A stretch of 64,000 nucleotides of DNA, from assembly GCA_040772065.1 (NCBI GenBank), contig JAXGYX010000001.1:558001-622000 (forward strand), in the 5' to 3' direction. A program made the position numbers and the translations under genes. Positions within the stretch are counted from its first letter, which is position 1. Each line of letters starts with the position of its first letter. This document shows, one piece after another, positions 26,001 to 34,356 of this stretch. The DNA comes from JAXGYX01 sp040772065 (GTDB lineage: Bacteria > Bacillota > Clostridia > Saccharofermentanales > Fastidiosipilaceae). The notes beneath the pieces were generated by a model. It searched no databases. It saw only the letters and a program-made list of their open reading frames with translations, and was not told where the DNA came from.

Positions 26001-26238
26001 GGTCGTCCAACTGCAGACCGGCGGTGTTCAGATTCAGGCGATGTTCATCGACGAGGGCTTTGGCTCATTGGACTCGAGCAGTGTGGCGGAGGCGCTGGAC
26101 ATGCTGATCCGCGAGCGTCGCGAGGGCCGCCTGATCGGTATCATTTCCCATGTCCAAGACCTGAAAGATTCCATCCCTTTGGCGGTCGATGTGATTAAAT
26201 CGCCGCTCGGAAGTGAGTTGAAGGTCTTACATGATTGA
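23044..26238 (+). CDS. sbcC: SbcC, Rad50-type ATPase of SbcCD
   Basis: A 1064-residue SMC-like ATPase. Walker A is GETGSGKTSVLDAMTIALYG at the N-terminus. Two long coiled-coil arms surround the zinc hook C509-P-V-C512 (EPCPVCGVPHH). The C-terminal lobe has signature STLSGGEKFLVSLALSLGL and Walker B AMFIDEGFGSLDSSS. It bridges DNA ends and drives SbcD. The length and layout fit the family. It ends 26 bp before the convergent PLD-like gene. Confidence 0.96.
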   Translation: MKPILISMEGFGPFHKTTRLDLEPYYQDGLLLLRGETGSGKTSVLDAMTIALYGKSSGGKKGDLEAMRCQHAKPTEPTTVRLEMKASDTLYRFERSLRPVKKRDGSFDLKSEQSIERFNSELEVYEPLHANLTKTLALKEAERITGLTYDQFCQVVILPQGQFERFLTAKSEDKEQILSSIFAADQYEDAASLLKEKANHERGRLERDRQEMERILRRAEVETREEFEENVAALKNERTNSKNDLDKVQVLMNQARERLATGGILVTKFNDRAAEQRTALDIEERRDEMLKITETVKRALEANPLRAEWERMDEATTEFKKRVEDVKELRSGLIRATHEARSAAEIAVRLPELDSAISKKELEIAEIRRMQKEYETYLKLRQQLGAERARREDLLTRINAREETHAALQTDKKRLSAKILERENLISRRAELKISREQLTQLANMDRSVSQTTKALAQATENSRLCLIEVERATNQLSKLDAEHHATMADEKKYWADVLHGGLREGEPCPVCGVPHHRISASPSDSALIDSEKEDGQPAIPEPVSSHDSDRLKRLESELAQAGQRKATAEQKAAIAEERVRSNWSKLQEQTETMVESIQIMDMSVESTVGFEGDFSSTKKQLLMERLDVLREWMKRIDHEYARLESELNAELEQVSEAERELGELTNRETKSEQESMKDKEELSALEIAIAERQGATNKYEGSVKYFQQSSLNAEELLELVGRELDKLKGERASIADNKQQTQLRHSTFRNAHKKARSEENQAFLRLERDQRNLERLLAAGSFVDLAAAKAAVLPDLELKDRQEQLEEWRVRVRSNEKRLLELNEELDGKQQPDLDQLRADVAELEKSFEDETANYHRVSQEYERLSQELNDYQHRSRKIGREVDRVERLMDFAVLLKGEKGVSLRRYVISIMLNSVLLEANSLLKYVHNGRYQLHRSRESDGREHKVGLHFTVWDAYSDQQRSVSTLSGGEKFLVSLALSLGLSSVVQLQTGGVQIQAMFIDEGFGSLDSSSVAEALDMLIRERREGRLIGIISHVQDLKDSIPLAVDVIKSPLGSELKVLHD

Positions 26239-26264
26239 ACAAAAAATCGGCAACCTTGGTTTTG

Positions 26265-27830
26265 TCAAAGCAATGAGCGAAACAGCTGCAAGCCCAAACC
26301 TGCCATATACTGTATGAATTTCTTGCCGCTGTCCATCGAGCGCACGTTCACCTGAGCGACTTCGTTGTATGTACCGTCCGGTTTGACGATTAACGTCTCT
26401 TTCGCGAGTTCCTCGGTCAGGTTGGTCACCTGTCTGTTCAACACCTCACTTTGGATGACCAGCACGCTTGCGGTGTTCAGATAGGTGCCGGACTGATTGT
26501 AGCGGTAACTGCCGAGCACGGTGAGGTCCCGGTCGATCAACAGCACTTTGGGCACGAAGGCCTGGGTGCCCTGATATTCCATCAGTTGGACTCCGGTGTT
26601 GATCAGATCGTTTCGGTTGACACGGTAGTCGGACAGCTCTTTGAAGTTGCCTTCGCAAGCGGCCGAATTGGTCAGCAGTTTGACATCTGTTACATTCGCC
26701 CGGATGGTCTCCATATTTTTATACATATCCGAAGACATCGAGATGATGGGGGTCTGAATGAATACCCGTTCATTTGCCTCCGACATCAATTTTTGCAGCT
26801 GAAACCAGATATACGGTTCTTTGTTCGCCTCGCCCAACGGATTTTTCACCAGGGTGATCTGGCTGGTTTCAATCGTTATGGCGTGGTAATCAGTGGAGTG
26901 GGCGCGGTAGTCCGGATTCGCGTTTCTGGCTTCTTTCCATTTTTTTATTGAATCATCGACGAAGGGCTGAGCGGCTTGCTCGGTCAATTGTTGATTCTTG
27001 GAAAAAGCGGGTACGGAATCTCTGCTGTTCCATAGCGCGGTGTAGTAGTTGCGCAGCTCGCTGAGCACGCTGGCCGCAGTGTCGCGGGTGTTGGCGGCTT
27101 CGTTATAGATCAGCAGATCCCAATCCGATCCGCGGATGTCGCCACCTTGGCCGCCCGATCGCTGCGAACCGCCGGATTCGGCAAACCAGGCCAGCTCATC
27201 ATCGACCAGCAGGAACCGGTCGTTCATGCGGCTGTTGTAAGTCCAGGGGAGCAAAATGTGGATCGGCCGATATTGTCGCATTTCGATGTTGGCGTGGCTT
27301 GCCAGTGCCCGATACATAGGAGACTTGTGGTAGAGATTGGAACCGTCAATTAGAACGCGGATGTTCACACCGCGGTCGGCGGCGTCCAACAGCGCGCCGG
27401 CTGTCAGGGAAGAAAAATTATCGCTGCCCATGTCGTCGACCGTCAGCCAAATCGATTCGGTCGCGTGATCGATGATGTTCAGCTTTGCCGTTTCGCTGGA
27501 CGTTCGATCGGTCAGCAACTTGACACGGTCCGGCGACAGCGCGTTTTCAACCGCGTAAAACCCCGCGGTTGAAAATCTTTCCCGGTACGCTTTGTTCACC
27601 GTTTTGTTTCCCATATAGGGGGCAATCAATCCGTAGACAAAATATAATAAAAGCAAACAGAAGAGCGCGATGGATACTTTAAAAGCTCGCTTTGCCCTGA
27701 TTTTTCTTTTGCCCGCACGCGGCGATTCACGGCGCTCAACGTTTCGAACGTCGTCGGCTCGTCGCTTAGAAGACGATGGTTGGGCTGAGCGGGCGTCCAG
27801 ATTTTTTCGCTGACTGACTTGATTTTTCAT
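26265..27830 (-). CDS. Membrane-anchored phospholipase D-like protein lacking HKD histidines
   Basis: A 521-residue protein. A basic N-terminus (1-48) is followed by one membrane helix (about 49-69), with the rest probably outside the cell. The layout is that of the ClsC/YmdC cardiolipin-synthase-like branch, with two PLD half-domains. At the first HKD site it reads SRMNDRFLLVDD, with Asn for the catalytic His and Arg for Lys; at the second it reads AFVPKVLLIDRD, with Val for His. The flanking GS-type segments (ESGGSQRSGG, GSYRYNQSG) remain. It is probably not an active phosphatidyltransferase; a binding or scaffold role is inference. It is convergent with sbcC. Confidence 0.8.
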   Translation of the reverse strand: MKNQVSQRKNLDARSAQPSSSKRRADDVRNVERRESPRAGKRKIRAKRAFKVSIALFCLLLLYFVYGLIAPYMGNKTVNKAYRERFSTAGFYAVENALSPDRVKLLTDRTSSETAKLNIIDHATESIWLTVDDMGSDNFSSLTAGALLDAADRGVNIRVLIDGSNLYHKSPMYRALASHANIEMRQYRPIHILLPWTYNSRMNDRFLLVDDELAWFAESGGSQRSGGQGGDIRGSDWDLLIYNEAANTRDTAASVLSELRNYYTALWNSRDSVPAFSKNQQLTEQAAQPFVDDSIKKWKEARNANPDYRAHSTDYHAITIETSQITLVKNPLGEANKEPYIWFQLQKLMSEANERVFIQTPIISMSSDMYKNMETIRANVTDVKLLTNSAACEGNFKELSDYRVNRNDLINTGVQLMEYQGTQAFVPKVLLIDRDLTVLGSYRYNQSGTYLNTASVLVIQSEVLNRQVTNLTEELAKETLIVKPDGTYNEVAQVNVRSMDSGKKFIQYMAGLGLQLFRSLL

Positions 27831-27963
27831 TGAAACCTCGATGAATATCCGGTTAATCTTGTAAATTGTTTGGTGTTAAATTCTATTTTACTGAAAAACA
27901 GCGCAGGTCACCAGAGAGGGCGGCACTAACTGATCCAATCAACAGTGGACACAGTCGAAATTG

Positions 27964-27997
27964 AAAACGAGTCCGGTGAAACACCGAACTCGTTTTT
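27964..27997 (-). terminator. Bidirectional-type terminator downstream of iolB
   Basis: AACGAGT-C-CGGTG (27966-27978) and CACCG-A-ACTCGTT (27982-27994) pair with one mismatch. T runs follow on both strands (TTTTT rightward, TTTT leftward). The only gene pointing into it is iolB. Confidence 0.75.
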
Positions 27998-28076
27998 GTT
28001 ATTGGCCGGTCCATTCAAAACTTGAGGATGTGAATGTGACCACAACGCGACCGCGAGAGCGCGTACGACGATTCAA

Positions 28077-28877
28077 TCAATCGTCATCTTTTCCCCAATA
28101 TTGAGGATCGTCCAGCAGCCATTCGTGAGTGGGATCGTCGATGCGGGTCTTCTCCCAGGGATCGCCGGGCAAATGACGGATGCCCCAGATATAGCAGCAG
28201 GCATATCCGGGCGCCATGACTTGGGCATGTGTGCCTTTGGTGATCAGGGCGGCTCCGTGGTGATGCAGTTCGACCACCTCACCATTTACCCAGCCGGCTC
28301 CAAAGCCTTGCTCTTTTTCAAAATGATAAAGATAAACTTCAGGTTGGGGATGACCATGCGGCGGATAGCTGGACCAGCGACCGGGCAGGTTGACCACTTC
28401 GCCGAGCACCATTTTGGAATAAGGGGCGATCTCGTAGTCATAGCAGGTGCGCACATCGCGCTTCATCAGGTTGTTGAGCTCGCCGTCCGCGCCGCGCCGC
28501 CAGGTTCTGGTGGCGTTCTCCTCCGGGGTGAAAAGGTGGGTTTCATATTTGGTGTCATTATAGGCCGCTTGAACATAAAACTCGCAGTCCGCCAAGGCGG
28601 TCAATGTGCAGGTGTCGCCCGCGGTCATCAGCAGACACCAGGGGTCGTGGTCAAAGGGATTGGGGCGGTCCATCTCCGCGGTCTGGCCGTTGAACTCAGC
28701 CTTCGCCTTACCATATGTCAGTATCCATGAGATTTCTTTTTTTGGATCATTAAAGGTATAGGTGTCGCCTTTTTCCATGATTAAAACACCGATATCCATC
28801 AGCATTCCTTCACCGTCGCGGACATCGACGTTTGTGTATTCGTTATAGCCACGTTTTAGTTCCTTATCAATATACAA
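28077..28877 (-). CDS. iolB: IolB, 5-deoxy-glucuronate isomerase
   Basis: A 266-residue bicupin enzyme of myo-inositol catabolism (5-deoxy-glucuronate to 5-dehydro-2-deoxy-gluconate). Cupin metal ligands are visible in SSYPPHGHPQPEVYLYHFE and in the WGIRHLPGDPW end. The start is taken as TTG 28877 because GGGAGG lies exactly 8 nt before it; the frame is open to a GTG at 28928 without a ribosome site. No other iol gene is in the window, so the rest of the pathway, if present, is elsewhere. Confidence 0.9.
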   Translation of the reverse strand: MYIDKELKRGYNEYTNVDVRDGEGMLMDIGVLIMEKGDTYTFNDPKKEISWILTYGKAKAEFNGQTAEMDRPNPFDHDPWCLLMTAGDTCTLTALADCEFYVQAAYNDTKYETHLFTPEENATRTWRRGADGELNNLMKRDVRTCYDYEIAPYSKMVLGEVVNLPGRWSSYPPHGHPQPEVYLYHFEKEQGFGAGWVNGEVVELHHHGAALITKGTHAQVMAPGYACCYIWGIRHLPGDPWEKTRIDDPTHEWLLDDPQYWGKDDD

Positions 28878-28949
28878 TTCCGTTTCCTCCCTTTTCCTGA
28901 TTCGCTGTCCATGATGCATAAAATACACTGATATACTTGTAGCATTCTT

Positions 28950-28978
28950 ATAGTAATATTATCATGGTATTTCTGCAA
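28950..28978 (-). promoter_or_regulatory. Leftward promoter of iolB
   Basis: On the minus strand: TTGCAG (28978-28973), 17-bp spacer, TACTAT (28955-28950). A rightward TATAAT at 28989-28994 lies just beside it and probably serves the divergent MutS-like gene, although its -35 is poor. Confidence 0.55.
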
Positions 28979-29030
28979 GCCGGCCCCCTATAATCGAAAG
29001 ACGGGGCGCGGATTGAAAGGTGGATTGATC

Positions 29031-30860
29031 TTGAAATCACAATACTACGCAAACCTGCTTGAACAGGCCGAGGCGGACGAGCTAACCATGGGCAAGGAGA
29101 GTTCGAACTGGACTCGGCGCAGGACGATGAGCGCGGCCGCGGCGATGTTGATCGCGGTGGCGGGTTGGCGTTCGGATTTTCGCCCGCTCTACATAGTCTC
29201 GTTATTGATGGCTCTGGTTTTCAGCTATTGCGTCGTGCGCCATAATGCGCTGAAACGTAAAATCAACCGTGCGCGACGCAAAGCGGCGGTTTTGAAGCGA
29301 TATCTTATAAGAGCCGAGGGGGAGATTGAAAAACTTGCCGCAGACGGCGCCGGGCCCACGGCAAGCAATGACTGGTTTGTGGATAAGGATGATACTGTCG
29401 CCTCGGATCTGGATCTGTTTGGCAAAGGTTCCTTGTTTCAATTCTTATGCGCGGCCGGCTCGGACACCGGGCGGACATTGTTGGCGGAACGTTTCAAAGT
29501 GCCGGCTGACCGCGTCGACCCTCTGGAGCTTAGAGAAGAGCAGGCGGCCGTGTGCGAAGTCGCGCGGGAACGAGAGTTCTGTGTCGAATTTCAAGCCGCG
29601 GCGCTTTCACTCGAAAAAAAAGACAATCTGCCAACCGACAGAGAGTTTATCACTTTGGTTGAGGAGCCGCGAGTCACCGCCGCTCCTTGGCTGATCGCTT
29701 TGAGTTTCTTGTTGCCGTTTGTGACACTGGGAGCGCTGATCCTGCTGATCGCGGGTTTGGGCGGAGCGGTGCCCATCGTGGTCTTGTCATGTGGTTTCGC
29801 CATTCAAATCGGATTCAATATTATCTTTCGCCGTTTGAATCAAAATGCCCTCGAAACCGTCTGGCATTTGGGCAACAAACTCAGCTCTCTGGACGAAGTC
29901 GTCGAGCTTGTGACCGGCAAAGTCTGGCGCGAGCCACTCAACCGTAAGTTGTCCAATGACTTGCAGGGGGAAAACTCTCCGATTGTCGCCGGGCAAAGGA
30001 TGCGAAAGATCGGTTTTGCCATTTCGCTGCGCCGCAACGAAGTGTTGTCACTGATTCTAAACGGATTTTGCATGTGGGATTTCCATGTCGCCCGAATGTT
30101 CGAAAAATGGAAGCTGACTTACGGACCCTCTGTGCGCCTGTGGCTGAGAAGTGTGGGGGAGATGGAGGTCAGGATTAGTCTGGCCACAATTGACCAAGTC
30201 AGGGAAACCACCTGTTGGCCGACCATTTCCGACGCTCCCACGCCTTTGTTCAATGCGGTAAATCTCCAACACCCGTTGATCAAAGAAAAAGAGGCGGTCG
30301 GTAATTCCCTCCGCTTTCGTGATGGAATCATCATTGTCACAGGCTCCAACATGTCCGGCAAAACGACCTTGCTGCGCACGGTGGGAATCAACGCGGCGTT
30401 GGCGTTCGCGGGCGCGCCTGTCGCCGCGGATCGGTGTGAACTTTCGGTGATGCGAATTTTCACTTCGATGCGCGTGAGCGACGACATCGGAGCGGGGGAG
30501 TCGACCTTTTACGCCGAGCTGAAACGCATTCGGGAAATGATCGAATATTCACGTGGACGGCGTCCGATGTTGGCGCTGATTGACGAGATTTTCAAGGGTA
30601 CCAACTCTGCCGACCGTATTGTCGGAGCAGAGGCGACCTTGAGGCATTTGAACCGCCCATGGTCGATGGCGTTGGTTTCGACTCATGACTTTGAACTGTG
30701 TGCGCTCGAAGACGATCCGGAGGTTAAAGCCCAAAACTTCCATTTTAGTGAACACTATTTGGACGACCAAATCCGGTTCGATTACCTGATGAGAGAAGGA
30801 CGCTGCAAGACCACCAACGCGCGCTATCTTCTCCGAATGGCCGGGATATTGGACAACTGA
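29031..30860 (+). CDS. Membrane-associated MutS-like ATPase
   Basis: A 609-residue protein with only the MutS ATPase module (domain V). Walker A is TGSNMSGKTTLLRTVG, Walker B is ALIDEIFKGTNSADR, and the switch motif is VSTHDFELCAL. The mismatch-binding domain I is absent. Hydrophobic segments at about 32-45, 52-70, and a pair near 215-262 suggest four membrane helices. This is a known but uncharacterised MutS-related group in Clostridia and Bacteroidetes, not MutS, MutS2 or a housekeeping repair gene. Start TTG 29031 is 7 nt after AAAGGTGG; TTG 29013 is an alternative. Confidence 0.78.
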   Translation: MKSQYYANLLEQAEADELTMGKESSNWTRRRTMSAAAAMLIAVAGWRSDFRPLYIVSLLMALVFSYCVVRHNALKRKINRARRKAAVLKRYLIRAEGEIEKLAADGAGPTASNDWFVDKDDTVASDLDLFGKGSLFQFLCAAGSDTGRTLLAERFKVPADRVDPLELREEQAAVCEVAREREFCVEFQAAALSLEKKDNLPTDREFITLVEEPRVTAAPWLIALSFLLPFVTLGALILLIAGLGGAVPIVVLSCGFAIQIGFNIIFRRLNQNALETVWHLGNKLSSLDEVVELVTGKVWREPLNRKLSNDLQGENSPIVAGQRMRKIGFAISLRRNEVLSLILNGFCMWDFHVARMFEKWKLTYGPSVRLWLRSVGEMEVRISLATIDQVRETTCWPTISDAPTPLFNAVNLQHPLIKEKEAVGNSLRFRDGIIIVTGSNMSGKTTLLRTVGINAALAFAGAPVAADRCELSVMRIFTSMRVSDDIGAGESTFYAELKRIREMIEYSRGRRPMLALIDEIFKGTNSADRIVGAEATLRHLNRPWSMALVSTHDFELCALEDDPEVKAQNFHFSEHYLDDQIRFDYLMREGRCKTTNARYLLRMAGILDN

Positions 30861-30924
30861 CCGATCGCAGACTTTGACCGCGCGGCGGTTTAGGTGGCAG
30901 CTTCGCTGCGCGCCGGGGACACTG

Positions 30925-30952
30925 TTGAATCTTTCTTTGATGGTTGTATACT
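30925..30952 (+). promoter_or_regulatory. Promoter of azlCD
   Basis: TTGAAT (30925-30930), 16-bp spacer, TATACT (30947-30952), ending 35 bp before azlC. Confidence 0.6.
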
Positions 30953-30987
30953 GATCAGACGCTCAAATCAGCAGTGAAGATATTTAG

Positions 30988-31761
30988 ATGGAGATGAATT
31001 TGCGTAAATCGAACGGCCTCAAAGAAGGATTGGCGATCGGACTGGGGTATTTCGCGGTCGCTTTCGCGTTTGGGATTTTCACCACCGAAAATGGTATTTC
31101 ACCACTTGTGGCCGGATTGATCTCTTTTACAAACCTGTCGTCCACCGGTCAGTTCGCCGGGGTCAATCTGATGCTGCGCGGCGCATCCTATTTGGAACTT
31201 GCCCTGACTGTGTTGTTGATCAATCTGCGTTATTTTTTGATGTCCATGTCTCTTTCACAAAAATTGGAGCCCAATCTTCCGGTCTGGAAACGTCTGCTCA
31301 TCGCCCAAGGAGTCACCGATGAGATTTTTGCGGTCGGGCTGACGCGTCAAACAGTCAACTTTAAATTTTACCTCACATTGATGGTGTTACCGATTGTCGG
31401 CTGGACAACGGGAACTTTGGTCGGGGCGTATTTGGGTGAGATTCTTCCACCCTCAATTTCCTCGGCGCTGGGTATTGCGTTGTACACCATGTTCATCGCG
31501 ATTGTCCTTCCGGTGGTTCGGCGCGATCGAGCGGTGGCGGCCGTAAGTGCCCTGGCCGCTGTCTTGAGTTTGATATTCGCCTACGTGCCGGTCTTGAAAA
31601 CCATGCAGCTTGGTTGGAAAATCATTATCTGCACTGTGATCGCCTCAGGTTTTGGCGCGTCACTCGCTCCTTTGCCCGGTCTTGAGCGCCCGGCCGATTC
31701 CGATGATATCAACCAAATGACAGCCACGCGGGCGACCTCCGTGGAACGGAAAGATGAATGA
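30988..31761 (+). CDS. azlC: AzlC, branched-chain amino acid exporter large subunit
   Basis: A 257-residue polytopic membrane protein of the AzlC/YgaZ family, which with AzlD exports branched-chain amino acids or analogues. The family motifs near the start (GLAIGLGYFAVAFAFG) and SSTGQFAGV and LLINLRYFLMS are visible. About seven helices are followed by a short charged tail. azlD overlaps its end by 8 bp, as expected for two subunits of one transporter. Confidence 0.92.
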   Translation: MEMNLRKSNGLKEGLAIGLGYFAVAFAFGIFTTENGISPLVAGLISFTNLSSTGQFAGVNLMLRGASYLELALTVLLINLRYFLMSMSLSQKLEPNLPVWKRLLIAQGVTDEIFAVGLTRQTVNFKFYLTLMVLPIVGWTTGTLVGAYLGEILPPSISSALGIALYTMFIAIVLPVVRRDRAVAAVSALAAVLSLIFAYVPVLKTMQLGWKIIICTVIASGFGASLAPLPGLERPADSDDINQMTATRATSVERKDE

Positions 31762-32071
31762 TATGGATTACCTATTAATTTCGATTTTAATCATGACGGC
31801 GATGACCTATCTGCCCAAGCTGCTTCCTTTGCTATTATTTAAGAAGCCGTTCAATAATCGTTGGATTCGCTCGTTTTTGTATTACCTGCCATACGCTGTG
31901 CTGACCGCCATGACAATCCCGGCGATTTTCACCAGCACCGCCTTTGTCGGCTCAGCGGTCGCGGGCACAGTGGCGGCTCTGCTGATGGCTTGGTTTGATC
32001 GACCGATGATCGCCGTCGCGATCGTCGGCTCGGCGACAGTTTGGCTGGTTGAGCTGATCGCGGCGATTTGA
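31754..32071 (+). CDS. azlD: AzlD, branched-chain amino acid exporter small subunit
   Basis: A 105-residue membrane protein with four hydrophobic segments; TYLPKLLPLLLF near the N-terminus and LPYAVLTAMTIPAIF are typical of AzlD/YgaH. It overlaps azlC by 8 bp. It is followed 66 bp later by a 3H-domain regulator on the same strand. Confidence 0.9.
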   Translation: MNDMDYLLISILIMTAMTYLPKLLPLLLFKKPFNNRWIRSFLYYLPYAVLTAMTIPAIFTSTAFVGSAVAGTVAALLMAWFDRPMIAVAIVGSATVWLVELIAAI

Positions 32072-32137
32072 AGGGAAAACCTGATTTGAGAGTAAGACCG
32101 GAACGAAACAAAACCTTTGAAAGGGAGTGGCTTTGAC

Positions 32138-32662
32138 ATGTTAAAACCAATGAATGAACGACGACGGGAAATTCGCCGGTTGTTGACCTTGGCGACCGGG
32201 CCATTGACCGGTGGTGAGCTGGCCGAACGTTTCGCTGTGACACGGCAGGTCATCGTGCAGGACATGGCGATTTTACGCGCCGAAGGTGAGCAGATCGTGG
32301 CGACACCAAGTGGATATCTGATGATTCGGACAACGGTTCGCAGCATGCCATACCGCGTGTTTGTCTGTCGGCACAACACGCCGGAGACGGCCTTGATGGA
32401 AATGTTGGAGATTGTTCGGCTAAACGGGCGAATCCTCGACATCATCATTGAGCACCCTCTATACGGTGAGATCACCGGAATGCTTCATATTTCGAATGAG
32501 GATGAGGTGCACCGGGTCATGGAGAAGCTTTCGGGAGAGGCCTCCGGGATGTTGTCCGCCGCCACCGGAGGCATCCATATGCATACCGTGGAGGCGGAGA
32601 CAGAAGAGGTCTTGGATCAGATAGAGCAGGCGTTGCGGCAGACCGGCATACTCTGCGGGTGA
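32138..32662 (+). CDS. NiaR-like transcription repressor (HTH plus 3H domain)
   Basis: A 174-residue regulator. An N-terminal winged helix (about 5-60, GGELAERFAVTRQVIVQDMAIL) is followed by a 3H domain with its histidines in IIEHPLYGEITG and GIHMHTVE. NiaR proteins with this architecture sense nicotinic acid and repress NAD-salvage genes. No such gene is nearby; the upstream neighbour is azlCD, and murC converges 10 bp away. ATG 32138 follows AAGGGAGTGG at about 7 nt; the TTG at 32117 overlaps this ribosome site and is rejected. The ligand is inferred only from the family. Confidence 0.85.
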   Translation: MLKPMNERRREIRRLLTLATGPLTGGELAERFAVTRQVIVQDMAILRAEGEQIVATPSGYLMIRTTVRSMPYRVFVCRHNTPETALMEMLEIVRLNGRILDIIIEHPLYGEITGMLHISNEDEVHRVMEKLSGEASGMLSAATGGIHMHTVEAETEEVLDQIEQALRQTGILCG

Positions 32663-32672
32663 GTCCGCGGCG

Positions 32673-34202
32673 TCATTCGCTGAGCTCGCCGCCCTCCTCC
32701 CGTACCAGCTTGTCGGCGAACGAACGAACTTGCTCGGGTCCCAAAAACAAAATGATGTCATCCGGACCTGTGATTTCGCGCAGGGCGAGCACGATATCGT
32801 CATAGGTGATCGCGAACTCCGCGCTACCGCCTTTCTCATTGATGACATCGCACAATAGTTTTGAGCTCATGCCGAGATCGTCATCTTCCCGATCACTATA
32901 GATTTCATAGAAGATCGTGTGTTCACAAGGCAGCAGCGCGTCTATGTAGGCGTCAAAGAATTGTTTGACCCTTGCGTAGGTCAGCGGTTGATAGACGATC
33001 CAAATGTGATTGTGGGGAAGTTCGCGGGCCGCCTTTAAGGTCGCGACGGTGGAGGAGGGATGGTGGGCGTAATCGCCAACCACCAGCGCGCCGTTGAATG
33101 TCCCTTTAATGGTAAAGCGCCCTTCCGCCCCCGTGAATTCGCTCAGAGCGGTTTGACAGGCGGAGACATCGGCGCCATTTCCAAGCGCGCAGACCATCGC
33201 GGCGACGGCGTTTTCGACATTGTGCTCTCCCGGAATCGGCAAGTCGATATGTGCGAGGAATGAATCATCCTTATAAAAATCAAAACCGGGCAGCCCGTTC
33301 GCATATTGTAAATTTCGATAATTATATATAGGAGGCCGGGCCAGATAGTCGGCGACTCCGGGGTGCGGGTCCGCTTCGATTTCGCAGGTGTGATCCTGTG
33401 GAAGGGGGGCGCGGTGAGCGCCAAATGTGACAACGTTGACCAGGTCTCGAGACATGGCCGCGCGGCGCTTGATGATTCTTGAAAGGAGATCAGGCATGTA
33501 TCGCCCCCAGTGTGGCAACACAAGCGTTCCGCCTTCGACGATCTTGTCGGTGAAGCGCGCGAACGAGTCCAGCAGATCGTCCAGGTCGCGGAAAAAATCC
33601 ATGTGGTCGATATCAATATTCAGGATGGTCGCTGTGGTGGAGGTGAATTCATGATAGCTGTTGCTGTATTCGCAAGCTTCTGAAACCAACAGTTCGCGTG
33701 GCGCGCCCATGCGCACCGTGTTGGAATCGAGAGATTTCAGCGCCGCTCCAAGATGGATGGTCGGGTCGGCGCCCGACGCCAATAATATTGTGGAACACAT
33801 CGCGGTCGTGGTGGTCTTGCCATGTGTGCCCGCGATATTGATGACTCGTTTGAAGTCCCGGGTGATGAGTCCCAGGAAGACCGAACGTTCCATAACCGGA
33901 ATGCCCAGTTCGATGGCCCTTCGCCATTCAGGGTTGTCCCTGTGGACCGCCGCTGTGTGGATCAGCGCGAATGGTTTGAGCGCGTCGACGCGTGCGGAGT
34001 CGTGCCCGATGAAGACCTGAATCCCCATATCGCTCAATAATTCGGTGTGCTCGGATGCCTGGCGGTCGGAACCGGCTACCTGAAAGCCCATATGCCATGC
34101 GAATTGCGCCAGTCCACACATGCTGATGCCGCCGACACCAACGAAATAGAGCAATGAGCCGGTGGGGATATCCGACAAAGAGGTGAGTGTTTTGTCTTCC
34201 AT
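32673..34202 (-). CDS. murC: MurC, UDP-N-acetylmuramate-L-alanine ligase
   Basis: A 509-residue cytosolic Mur ligase that adds L-Ala to UDP-MurNAc in peptidoglycan synthesis. The N-terminal Rossmann domain has FVGVGGISMCGLA, the ATP site is NIAGTHGKTTTTAMCS, the central domain has SEACEYSNSYHEF and NIDIDHMDFF, and the C-terminal domain has DYAHHPSSTVATL and YQPLTYARVKQF. The length is slightly above typical (450-480). It stands alone, convergent with the 3H regulator and divergent from the glycan locus. Confidence 0.94.
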   Translation of the reverse strand: MEDKTLTSLSDIPTGSLLYFVGVGGISMCGLAQFAWHMGFQVAGSDRQASEHTELLSDMGIQVFIGHDSARVDALKPFALIHTAAVHRDNPEWRRAIELGIPVMERSVFLGLITRDFKRVINIAGTHGKTTTTAMCSTILLASGADPTIHLGAALKSLDSNTVRMGAPRELLVSEACEYSNSYHEFTSTTATILNIDIDHMDFFRDLDDLLDSFARFTDKIVEGGTLVLPHWGRYMPDLLSRIIKRRAAMSRDLVNVVTFGAHRAPLPQDHTCEIEADPHPGVADYLARPPIYNYRNLQYANGLPGFDFYKDDSFLAHIDLPIPGEHNVENAVAAMVCALGNGADVSACQTALSEFTGAEGRFTIKGTFNGALVVGDYAHHPSSTVATLKAARELPHNHIWIVYQPLTYARVKQFFDAYIDALLPCEHTIFYEIYSDREDDDLGMSSKLLCDVINEKGGSAEFAITYDDIVLALREITGPDDIILFLGPEQVRSFADKLVREEGGELSE

Positions 34203-34263
34203 TTTGACTCCTCGTGTTTGAGATTGATCATGCTTGAAGTTGCCTGAAGGGATTGTTGTTCAT

Positions 34264-34292
34264 ATAATAGATCAGTTCGAACCAAATTCCAA
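34264..34292 (-). promoter_or_regulatory. Leftward promoter of murC
   Basis: On the minus strand TTGGAA (34292-34287), 17-bp spacer, TATTAT (34269-34264), about 60 bp before the murC start. Confidence 0.6.
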
Positions 34293-34297
34293 CGTCC

Positions 34298-34327
34298 TTG
34301 TATGGCGGTTCCGTTCACTGATATAAT
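34298..34327 (+). promoter_or_regulatory. Rightward promoter of the surface-glycan locus
   Basis: TTGTAT (34298-34303), 18-bp spacer, perfect TATAAT (34322-34327) with a TG extension one base before it (TGATATAAT). It lies 29 bp before the aminotransferase start. Confidence 0.75.
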
Positions 34328-34356
34328 ATTACGAGTTGTATTTAAAGGAGGCGGAC

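Noticed and set aside
21917..26238. sbcDC as part of a phage-defence island
   Set aside because: Both proteins are ordinary SbcCD subunits next to housekeeping genes, with no defence genes around them.
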